DNA of 6,314 nucleotides from Spirochaetia bacterium (GTDB lineage Bacteria > Spirochaetota > Spirochaetia > Treponematales > Breznakiellaceae), in NCBI GenBank assembly GCA_026002595.1, contig BOBW01000090.1, forward strand, positions 1 to 6,314, in the 5' to 3' direction. The notes under the pieces were generated by a model. That model had not been told where the DNA came from. It did no database searches and saw nothing but the letters and a program-made list of their open reading frames with translations. Positions 1 to 4,789 of the stretch are shown here, piece after piece. The translations under genes and the position numbers were made by a program. Every line of letters starts with the position of its first letter. Within the stretch, counting starts at the first letter, position 1.

Positions 1-183
1 TTCACTCTGAGGGTTTTTGACTATTATTACCATCAATCGGCGCGGTTCTCTGTGAGCGGACGGCCCGATGTCGGCGTCACCTGTCGGCATTTCGGGATAC
101 ACCGCTCGTACTTCTACCGCTGGAAAGAGCGGTACGATAAACGGCGGCTGTCCAGTCTTGAGAACAAGTCGACCGTCCCGAAA
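1..183 (+). pseudogene. Truncated IS transposase, copy 1 (N-terminal HTH fragment)
   Basis: The frame is open from base 1, so the true start lies left of the window. The readable protein begins FTLRVFDYYY and ends LENKSTVPK. It contains a helix-turn-helix stretch (VTCRHFGIHRSYFYRWKERY) typical of the N-terminal DNA-binding domain of integrase-type transposases (IS481/IS3-like). The DDE catalytic core is absent. After base 183 the frame runs on into the antisense of copy 2 and stops at 340-342, so any product would be chimeric. Copy 2 encodes the same segment with A/V and KS/RP replacements and three synonymous changes, so this is a diverged sister copy. IS family assignment from the HTH alone is tentative. 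Confidence 0.72.
7..183 (+). repeat. Left arm of 177-bp inverted repeat
   Basis: This arm is the reverse complement of 265-441 over 177 bp with 7 mismatches (copy 1 positions 41, 84, 87, 108, 167, 168, 169) and no gaps. The arms are 5' portions of the two IS copies. Homology to copy 2 stops sharply after CCCGAAA at 183. On the left it stays in the same codon register to the window edge, with mismatches at 4-6. Confidence 0.92.
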
Positions 184-549
184 TACTCGATAGCCCAGGT
201 CTTCTTCCCGTATATCCCGGACGTGCTCTACAAGCTCGCGGGAATACGAGGGGCTTCGCCGTTTTTTCGGGACGGTCGGTCTGTTCTCAAGACTGGACAG
301 CCGCCGTTTATCGTACCGCTCTTTCCAGCGGTAGAAGTATGAGCGGTGTATCCCGAAATGTCGGCAGGTGACGCCGACATCGGGCCGTCCGCTCACAGAG
401 AACCGCACCGATTGATGGTAATAATAGTCAAAAACCCTCAGCCGGAACTTCGCCGTATCTGATAGTTCCTCCGTTTCCCCTCTGGCCAGTTCCCTCATAT
501 GGGGAACCGGTGTTACAATCCTGGTGGGACACCCGATCCTGCCTTTCAT
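184..549 (-). pseudogene. Truncated IS transposase, copy 2 (true 5' end, about 122 codons)
   Basis: An ATG at 549-547 follows a strong ribosome-binding site (GGAGG, 7-nt spacing). The protein starts MKGRIGCPTRIVTPVPHMRE, carries the same helix-turn-helix as copy 1 (CRHFGIHRSYFYRWKERY, about residues 62-81), then LSSLENRPTVPKKRR and SYSRELVEHVRDIREEDLGY. This is the layout of the N-terminal half of integrase-core transposases, just before the catalytic domain. At about base 184 the coding sequence meets inverted copy 1 and becomes its antisense. The frame stays open to the left edge, but the residues after about 122 are not transposase. It would be DNA-binding at best and cannot transpose. The reading is secure; the exact IS family is not. 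Confidence 0.72.
265..441 (-). repeat. Right arm of 177-bp inverted repeat
   Basis: This is the partner of 7-183. The 81-nt centre (184-264) belongs only to copy 2. A transcript through here could fold into a very long hairpin. Three of the seven mismatches are synonymous third-position changes in the transposase frame, as expected for two once-functional copies rather than a perfect fold-back of one copy. Confidence 0.92.
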
Positions 550-630
550 GGCATTTCCTCCGTGGTATTTGGTCTTGGTAAACCCATTCTACCATGAGGC
601 GGGTGTCCTATTTGTTTCTGAGTTTAGACA

Positions 631-788
631 GTGTAGACTTTTCCCAAATTTGATACGAATTCACCGTAAATTTTGTTGCTGTTTTCATGCTATATATAGG
701 GCATCAGCATGGAAGGCGCTTCAATCAATTGGCTTTTTTTCATTTTTTTCTGCCGCGGATATCAATGGTGTTTTCTTATTTTACCCCC
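631..788. other. AT-rich intergenic stretch without a supported gene
   Basis: Between the presumed IS end and the bS22-like gene's promoter the DNA is T-rich on the + strand and clearly lower in GC than the flanking genes. The open frames here encode phenylalanine-rich, low-complexity residues without a ribosome-binding site. One possible extended -10 box (TGC followed by TATATA at 691-696) is present without a convincing -35. Nothing else can be supported. Confidence 0.5.
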
Positions 789-817
789 TTGATCTTTTAT
801 TTCCTCTGTTTCATACT
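789..817 (+). promoter_or_regulatory. Putative sigma-70 promoter for the bS22-like gene
   Basis: A -35 box TTGATC (789-794) and a -10 box CATACT (812-817) are separated by exactly 17 nt. Transcription would begin near 824, about 57 nt before the GTG at 881. The boxes match consensus at 4 to 5 positions each, in AT-rich DNA directly upstream of a gene with a strong ribosome-binding site. This is prediction only. Confidence 0.4.
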
Positions 818-880
818 ATGAAAACTTTCCTGGGAGTTTTGGTACAACCGGGGATATTCTTTTTATAAGGAGATGCCGAA

Positions 881-970
881 GTGCCCTGCGGAAGAAAACG
901 CAAACTGAGAAAGATTGCGACCCATAAACGTAAGAAGAAGCTGCGGAAAAATCGACATAAGAATAAGTAA
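881..970 (+). CDS. bS22/mS38-like small ribosomal protein (AURKAIP1/COX24 domain)
   Basis: This is a 29-residue, extremely basic protein (VPCGRKRKLRKIATHKRK and on to RHKNK) with about half Lys/Arg. The start is GTG at 881, chosen because AAGGAG lies at 867-872 with 8-nt spacing. The ATG at 873 overlaps that ribosome-binding site region and leads to only 11 residues. The K/R-rich pattern with a THKRKKK-type core resembles the AURKAIP1/COX24 C-terminal domain, the family of mitochondrial mS38 and of bS22, a small-subunit protein described in mycobacterial and Borrelia ribosomes. A role in the 30S subunit, contacting rRNA near the decoding region, is inferred from that family. It lies upstream of and co-directional with the dxs fragment. 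A gene this short is easily missed by automated calling. Confidence 0.78.
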   Translation: MPCGRKRKLRKIATHKRKKKLRKNRHKNK

Positions 971-991
971 ATCGGGATGCCGGCGGGGTTA

Positions 992-1013
992 AAAGACCCT
1001 AAAGGGTGTCTTT
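992..1013 (+). terminator. Hairpin after the bS22-like gene, possible weak terminator
   Basis: AAAG-ACCCT (992-1000) pairs with AGGGT (1003-1007) and CTTT (1010-1013) across an AA loop, with a two-base bulge, and is followed by TTTATC. It lies 21 nt past the stop at 970. The T-run is short, so it may be an attenuator or an mRNA-stabilising stem rather than a full terminator. Confidence 0.35.
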
Positions 1014-1030
1014 ATCAAGAGGGAATCTTC

Positions 1031-1044
1031 GGCCCTTTCGGGCC
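1031..1044 (+). terminator. GC-rich hairpin in the bS22-dxs spacer
   Basis: GGCCC (1031-1035) and GGGCC (1040-1044) pair around a TTTC loop and are followed by TTGATT. The compact stem with a weak T-run could add to termination of the upstream transcript before the dxs promoter. It is too short to be certain. Confidence 0.3.
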
Positions 1045-1068
1045 TTGATTGAGGAACAAGAGCCGTTT

Positions 1069-1097
1069 TTGAGAGTTAAGCCCGTTATGATCATAAA
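1069..1097 (+). promoter_or_regulatory. Putative dxs promoter overlapped by a 12-bp palindrome
   Basis: TTGAGA (1069-1074) and CATAAA (1092-1097) form -35 and -10 candidates with 17-nt spacing, giving a leader of about 50 nt before the dxs ATG at 1156. The perfect palindrome TTATGATCATAA (1085-1096) covers the end of the spacer and most of the -10, where a repressor could block polymerase. It is flanked by CCCG (1081-1084) and CGGG (1101-1104), so it could instead be part of an RNA stem. The regulator is unknown. Confidence 0.35.
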
Positions 1098-1155
1098 AGG
1101 CGGGTCTTTCAAAGGCGGCTTATTCTTTTTTTGCGGTAGAAAATTTAAGTCTTTA

Positions 1156-1509
1156 ATGCAAGAAACCGAATCCCTGTTATCCCATATCCGCGGTCCTGAG
1201 GACGTAAAACGCTTAGGTTTGCCGGAATTGAACCGTCTTGCCGTTGAGCTTCGGGAGACCATTGTGTCTACCGTGAGCCGGAACGGGGGGCATCTGGCTT
1301 CAAATTTAGGGGTGGTGGAGCTTACCATCGCCCTGCACCGGGTTTTTAACTCTCCAAAAGATAAAATTGTCTGGGATGTGGGGCACCAGTGCTATGCCCA
1401 TAAGCTCCTGACCGGCCGTTTTGACGCTTTCTCCGGCCTGCGGAGGATGGGGGGGCTTGCGGGCTTCCCCAAGGGTTCCGAAAGTCCCCACGATGCCTTT
1501 AATACCGGC
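1156..1509 (+). pseudogene. dxs: 1-deoxy-D-xylulose-5-phosphate synthase, N-terminal 118 codons (dxs 5' part, broken)
   Basis: Dxs condenses pyruvate and glyceraldehyde 3-phosphate to DXP using TPP, the first step of the MEP isoprenoid pathway. The fragment [20 protein letters not shown] contains the family's [21 protein letters not shown] (residues 41-61, with the active-site-region His46), [16 protein letters not shown] (73-88, His77) and [15 protein letters not shown] (104-118). Homology then stops where GH-S-STSIS should follow. The frame continues with about 32 unrelated residues (antisense of the DUF2225 start) to a stop at 1606-1608, so any product would be a roughly 150-residue fragment without the GDG/NDN TPP site. 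The ATG at 1156 aligns with the usual Dxs start, but no clear ribosome-binding site is visible. The remainder of dxs lies on the opposite strand at 4786-6314. Confidence 0.88.
1504..1509. other. Inversion or chimera junction between dxs and DUF2225
   Basis: ACCGGC encodes Thr117-Gly118 of dxs on the + strand and Ala41-Gly42 (GCC GGT) of DUF2225 on the - strand. To the left only dxs makes sense, with a His codon (CAY) expected next where AAT is found. To the right only DUF2225 makes sense. The six shared bases are therefore the likely microhomology at which two opposite-strand sequences were joined. The parental sequences are not in the window, so the exact homology length is inferred. Confidence 0.8.
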
Positions 1510-1629
1510 AATGAGCCGCCCGCTCCCGGAATGAAGTTCTTCCTTGCGGAAGGCGGCGTCGCATACCGGGCAGGTATATTCTTTTTTGGAAAAAAAGGAA
1601 ACCCTTAGTTCCTTTTTATCACCGCTCAT
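1504..1629 (-). pseudogene. DUF2225 zinc-ribbon protein, N-terminal 42 codons only (broken)
   Basis: The ATG at 1629-1627 overlaps the acpS stop by four bases (ATGA), with GGAGG four to five bases upstream, so it is the next gene of the operon. The 42 native residues run from [18 protein letters not shown] through CPVC (Cys20, Cys23) and [17 protein letters not shown]. This is the characteristic DUF2225 opening: FFSKKEY, a CPVC zinc-ribbon half, and the RLIAG motif normally followed by D/E-L-x-x-LRRxYEP. After Gly42 the sequence becomes dxs antisense and the frame runs on without meaning to 1306. The second cysteine pair and the main domain are missing. The family's function is unknown; zinc binding is inferred from the cysteines. 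Confidence 0.75.
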
Positions 1630-2000
1630 GTTGCCTCCAGCACCACCATGGCGATGGCGTTATCCCGCTCATGGGTCAGGGAAATATGCATCCGGTCGGC
1701 TCCGCTCCGGCGCAGCGCATCCTGAGCGGTATTGAATACCTCTATGGCCGGCCGCCCGTTATGCTGATTTACCACCATGATATCCTTTAACTCGATCCCC
1801 GCAAGCCCCGTCCCCAGGGCTTTGCCAAAGGCTTCCTTGGCGGCAAAATGGGCCGCCAGGGACAAAACCGCCCCGCTCCCCTTGGCGCGCACCGCGGCAA
1901 GCTCATCGGCATGGAAATACCGCTCCAAAAGCCCCGGTATGCTCTGCCACCGTTCCAGCCTGAGCACATGGACCACATCAACCCCGATGCCGACAATCAT
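1626..2000 (-). CDS. acpS: Holo-[acyl-carrier-protein] synthase AcpS
   Basis: A 124-residue protein, normal for the AcpS-type phosphopantetheinyl transferase family. It moves 4'-phosphopantetheine from CoA to the serine of apo-ACP, enabling fatty-acid synthesis in the cytoplasm. Visible motifs are MIVGIGVDVVHVLRLER at the N-terminus with the Mg2+ ligand Asp8, HFAAKEAFGKALGTGL at 51-66 with Mg2+ ligand Glu56 and Lys55, and the C-terminal ISLTHERDNAIAMVVLE (106-122), which replaces the usual SiSHd...A.A. All key residues appear intact. The ATG at 2000 directly abuts the ybbR stop (TGA 2003-2001), with GGGGAG six bases upstream. Its own stop overlaps the DUF2225 start by four bases. Translational coupling within the operon is likely. 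Confidence 0.95.
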   Translation of the reverse strand: MIVGIGVDVVHVLRLERWQSIPGLLERYFHADELAAVRAKGSGAVLSLAAHFAAKEAFGKALGTGLAGIELKDIMVVNQHNGRPAIEVFNTAQDALRRSGADRMHISLTHERDNAIAMVVLEAT

Positions 2001-2982
2001 TCATAGCTCCCCGTTGATAGGGTCGGCGCCCTTATCAAAGGTGACGGTCACGGAAACCTCAAAGGGGTCATGGCGTACCAGGTTCAACCCTTCGGGAAGG
2101 GTTACATTAAGGGGCAGCGGATAGGTTCCGGGGATTTCAATTGCGGAAGCATCCACACTGAGGAAAGAATCGGGGGGGCACAAAGGCGTCCAGTTCCTTC
2201 TGGCTGCCTTCGGCACGGATACTCCCCAGCTTGACATCCAGTTCTGCGGCAAACTGCGGGGCAAGGCCCTGAACAGTGATGGGTATGCCCATAAAGTTCC
2301 GCACCGAAACCCGGCTCTGAACAAAGCCCCGGAATTCGGTCCTCCCGTTTCCCCGGATCACCAGCAGGGGGTCCCGGTTGAGGATGTTCACCATCACGGA
2401 AAAGTCCGCGTTTCTGCCGTCAAGATCAATTTCTTCGGTATAGAGTTCCGTAATATTCGTCAGGAGCCGCAGGGGGCCGTCCACCGTCACCTGATTCGGG
2501 GTAAGGGTCTGGGATGCCAGATCGTAACCCTCTTCCACACTCCCCCGGAGGCTCGCGGTCAGGGGCAGATACTTGCTCATCCGGCGATCCAGTTCCAGGG
2601 AAATTTCCATGGGGTCCGCCGTTATTTCCAGGGGCTCCACCCCCAGGGCGGTGCCCTTCTTGCGGATCTGTACCGGTGTGTGGTACAGGCCTTCGGTTTC
2701 ATAGTTCCGCAGATCAATATACGCTTCGATATCATCATCCAGAATGGGATAAATACTGTTGGCGTCCCCCCGCAGGCTCACCCGGATCATCCGGGTATAG
2801 GGGCTTGCGGGGATAAGACTTGCGTTATGCTCTACCCGCAGGGGCACCGAAAAAAAACGGGATTCCAGGGTGCTCATCCGGTGAAAGACAAAGAGGATTA
2901 TCGCCAGGGCAATAGAAATCACCTTGACCAGCCAGTTCTCGGCGGCTTTGGCTATTATTTTTTGCGGGTTGAGCCAGGCCAT
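2001..2982 (-). CDS. ybbR: YbbR-domain protein (CdaR-like regulator of c-di-AMP synthase), frameshifted
   Basis: A single-pass membrane protein. A short cytoplasmic start (MAWLNPQKIIAKAAENWLVK) leads into one hydrophobic helix at about residues 18-35, followed by extracytoplasmic YbbR repeats near 40-125, 130-220 and 228-320. CdaR/YbbR proteins bind and modulate CdaA, and the gene directly follows cdaA by one base, with AAGGAGG nine bases before its ATG. After LDAFVPP (about residue 270) the frame is lost in a run of seven C (2178-2172 on the - strand). The original frame stops at 2137 with 11 aberrant residues, giving 281 residues. Dropping one C restores DSFLSVDASAIEIPG and on to ADPINGEL, ending at 2001, for 326 residues. 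That continuation is clearly YbbR-like and ends exactly against acpS. The shift may be a sequence error, a slippage site or a real mutation. Confidence 0.9.
2172..2178 (-). other. C7 homopolymer frameshift site in ybbR
   Basis: Seven consecutive G on the + strand (C on the coding strand) separate the two matching halves of ybbR. Six would keep the gene open (GTG CCC CCC GAT); seven shift it by +1 (GTG CCC CCC CGA). It is the only point needed to connect both halves, so the location is secure and the cause is not. Confidence 0.8.
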
Positions 2983-2983
2983 C

Positions 2984-3853
2984 CTAGACTTCCTCCTTTA
3001 CGGGCAAAGAAGGCTTCGCTTCCGGGGAAGGCGCCGGCATCGGCACCGGTGTCTCCAGGGAAATATCCGGCTGGGCAGCCTCCCGCCGCCCGCCCCGGTC
3101 AAGCAGTTCCTTGAGCTTCCGGGTTATCTCCAGGGGGGAAAGATCGTAGTAGAGTTTGGACTCGTATGCCAGGGAAATGGCCCCGGTCTCCTCGGAAACC
3201 ACCAGGACCACCGCGTCTGACTGCTCCGACATCCCCAGGGCAGCCCGGTGCCGGGTACCAAAACTCTTGCGGATATCCTGCTGTTCCGAAAGGGGCAGGA
3301 AACACCCCGCGGCGGCTATCCTGCTGTTCTGTATGATCATGGCCCCGTCGTGGAGGGGGCCGTCAAATTCAAAAACCGCAACGATAAGGCTGGAAGATAT
3401 GTCGGCGTTCAGCCGGGTACCCGTATCAATGATGTTTTTAACGGTGATCTTCCGGGGAAAAACCACCAGCATCCCCCGCTTCTGCTGGGAAAGAATTTCC
3501 GCCGCGGTGACCACGGCCTCGAGCTGGCCGATCCGGGGCTTGGTGTCCGGCCGGAAGAGGTCCCCCTGGCCCAGGCGGATAAAGATCTTCCGCAGCTCCG
3601 GCTGAAAAACGATGGCGATGGCGATAAAAAGCCCGGGGGCCAGCATGGTCAATAACCATTGGAGGGTGGTGAGTTTGAAGAGGAAGGCGATGCCGTAGAT
3701 CAGAGCAAGAAAACCCGCCCCCTTTACCAGCTGCACCGCCTGGGTCTTAACCAAAAGATCGTAGGCTTTATAGAGCAGAAAGGCGAGGATCGCCACATCC
3801 AGGACCGGGCGGATGAGATCATAAAAATGAGAAAGCCGCTGAAACCACTCCAC
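2984..3853 (-). CDS. cdaA: Membrane diadenylate cyclase CdaA (c-di-AMP synthase)
   Basis: CdaA joins two ATP into cyclic di-AMP, a second messenger that commonly controls potassium/osmolyte balance and cell-wall homeostasis. The 289-residue protein has three predicted membrane helices (about 15-33, 41-60, 64-83), then the DAC domain (about 87-250). Catalytic motifs are intact: DGA at 169-171 within GPLHDGAMII and RHR at 201-203 within SFGTRHRAALGMSE. VVSEETGAIS (218-227) is also typical. The family usually has SPLHDGA; here Ser is Gly. A Pro/Glu-rich tail (about 258-289) extends past the domain and is of unknown role. The GTG start at 3853 lies nine bases after the folP stop. The 3' end carries the ybbR ribosome-binding site, tying synthase and regulator together. 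Confidence 0.95.
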   Translation of the reverse strand: MEWFQRLSHFYDLIRPVLDVAILAFLLYKAYDLLVKTQAVQLVKGAGFLALIYGIAFLFKLTTLQWLLTMLAPGLFIAIAIVFQPELRKIFIRLGQGDLFRPDTKPRIGQLEAVVTAAEILSQQKRGMLVVFPRKITVKNIIDTGTRLNADISSSLIVAVFEFDGPLHDGAMIIQNSRIAAAGCFLPLSEQQDIRKSFGTRHRAALGMSEQSDAVVLVVSEETGAISLAYESKLYYDLSPLEITRKLKELLDRGGRREAAQPDISLETPVPMPAPSPEAKPSLPVKEEV

Positions 3854-3862
3854 CTTCCGCTC

Positions 3863-4789
3863 TTATCCTTTCCGCGCCTGCGCTATGCCAAAAAGTACTT
3901 TTATCATATCGGCCGTTTCCCGCACATCATGGACCCGGACTATCCGCGCCCCCTTAAGGATACAAAAGGCATTGGAAGCCAGAGTTCCCGCAAGCCGGTC
4001 CGGCGCTTCCCTGCCGGTCAGTTCCCCGACAAAGGTTTTCCGGGAAAGCCCCACCAGTACAGGATAGCCGGAACCGCAAATCTCCGCAAGACGATTCATT
4101 ATTGTGAGGTTATCCTCCAGTATCTTGCCGAAGCCTATCCCCGGATCGAGGATGATTTTGTCATGGGAGATGCCTCGGCGCTCCGCCCTCCGGGCGGCCT
4201 CAAGAAGATAAGCCCCAACTTCGGCAACAGCATCGGTGTAGCGGGGGTTCTGCTGCATGGTCCGGGGTTCTCCCTTCTTATGCATCAGCACCACCGCGGC
4301 CTTTTTCTCCGCGCAGAGGGGGCCCATTTCAGGATCATCCTCCAGGGCGGAAATATCGTTGATGATATCGGCACCTGCTTCCAGGCCGGCACGGGCCACC
4401 GCCGCCTTCCGGGTATCCACCGAGATCGCCGCAGGGGATCGCCGCCTGAATGCCTCGATCACGGGAATAAGCCGCTCCAGCTCCTCTTCGGCGGAAACAT
4501 AGGCCGCCCCAGGCCGGGTAGATTCCCCCCCAAAGTCGATGATCGCCGCCCCGTCCTCAACCTGTTGCAGGGCCTTTTCAACCGCTTCCTCCGCGCGGGC
4601 CCGGCTGGGAGGGAAAAAAGAATCCCCATTACAGTTGACAATGCCCATGACCAGCGGGGGAACCGCCCGGAGAGCGGTCCCAAAATCAAGTTTCGCCCCG
4701 CTGGAGAGGTCCATGCGCCCCTGCGGGCCGCTTTCCGACAGGAAAGATTGAAAGGGCGCTGTCGCGCCCGGCGTCATTATACCGCTCAC
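3863..4789 (-). CDS. folP: Dihydropteroate synthase FolP
   Basis: FolP condenses p-aminobenzoate with 6-hydroxymethyl-dihydropterin pyrophosphate in folate synthesis and is the sulfonamide target. The protein has 308 residues if started at the GTG 4789, whose GTGA overlaps the dxs stop. Motifs in order are MGIVN (48-52), GGESTRPG (87-94), SVDTR (123-127), NDIS (144-147), VLMHKKGEPRTMQ (167-179), LDPGIGFGK (214-222), GLSRK (247-251) and RVHDV (285-289). Loop 1 reads NCNGDSFFPPS where the family has N-x-TPDSFSDGG, so Thr and Pro are replaced by Asn and Gly. The first 25 residues have no counterpart in typical FolP; Met26 (ATG at 4714, with AGGGG upstream) is a credible alternative start and fits the usual length better. 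No frame problems are seen. Confidence 0.95.
   Translation of the reverse strand: MSGIMTPGATAPFQSFLSESGPQGRMDLSSGAKLDFGTALRAVPPLVMGIVNCNGDSFFPPSRARAEEAVEKALQQVEDGAAIIDFGGESTRPGAAYVSAEEELERLIPVIEAFRRRSPAAISVDTRKAAVARAGLEAGADIINDISALEDDPEMGPLCAEKKAAVVLMHKKGEPRTMQQNPRYTDAVAEVGAYLLEAARRAERRGISHDKIILDPGIGFGKILEDNLTIMNRLAEICGSGYPVLVGLSRKTFVGELTGREAPDRLAGTLASNAFCILKGARIVRVHDVRETADMIKVLFGIAQARKG
4754..4769 (-). repeat. Perfect hairpin in the folP N-terminal extension
   Basis: GGGCGC (4754-4759) and GCGCCC (4764-4769) pair around a 4-nt loop, about 20 bases inside the presumed folP start and close to the dxs stop. It encodes part of PGATAPF, which lies in the non-conserved extension. This would suit an intercistronic mRNA stem if translation really begins at Met26. 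Confidence 0.4.

Larger units (their letters stand above)
1..630. mobile_element. Two inverted, partial copies of one insertion sequence
   Basis: Two 5'-terminal parts of the same element face each other, copy 1 on + (1-183) and copy 2 on - (184 to about 630). The outer end of copy 2 is placed near 630 because, read on the - strand, TGTCTAAACTCAGAAAC begins there, upstream of the transposase ribosome-binding site, and AT-rich host-like DNA starts beyond it. A TGT start suits IS3/IS481-type ends, but no partner end or target duplication is visible. Neither copy keeps the catalytic core or the other terminus, so the structure is a remnant or a junction artefact. Confidence 0.55.

Noticed and set aside
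116..135. TACCGCT/AGCGGTA hairpin in the transposase
   Set aside because: It lies in conserved coding sequence (YRWKERY) and occurs in both copies. Codon constraint explains it, and no regulatory context is visible.
52..342. 96-codon open frame across the inverted repeat centre on +
   Set aside because: Only the part to 183 is transposase. The rest is antisense of the inverted second copy, so it is a chimera of the repeat and not a gene.
527..608. 9-bp inverted repeat GGACACCCG / CGGGTGTCC around the transposase start
   Set aside because: It could be a transposase binding site, but the arms are 64 bases apart, one is inside the coding region, and nothing else supports a function.
524..868. 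114-codon Phe-rich open frame on +
   Set aside because: It starts antisense inside transposase copy 2, crosses the presumed IS end and runs through AT-rich leader DNA. There is no ribosome-binding site or recognisable domain.
1306..1503. Continuation of the DUF2225 frame beyond codon 42
   Set aside because: This part is the exact antisense of conserved dxs codons, so it is not native DUF2225 sequence.
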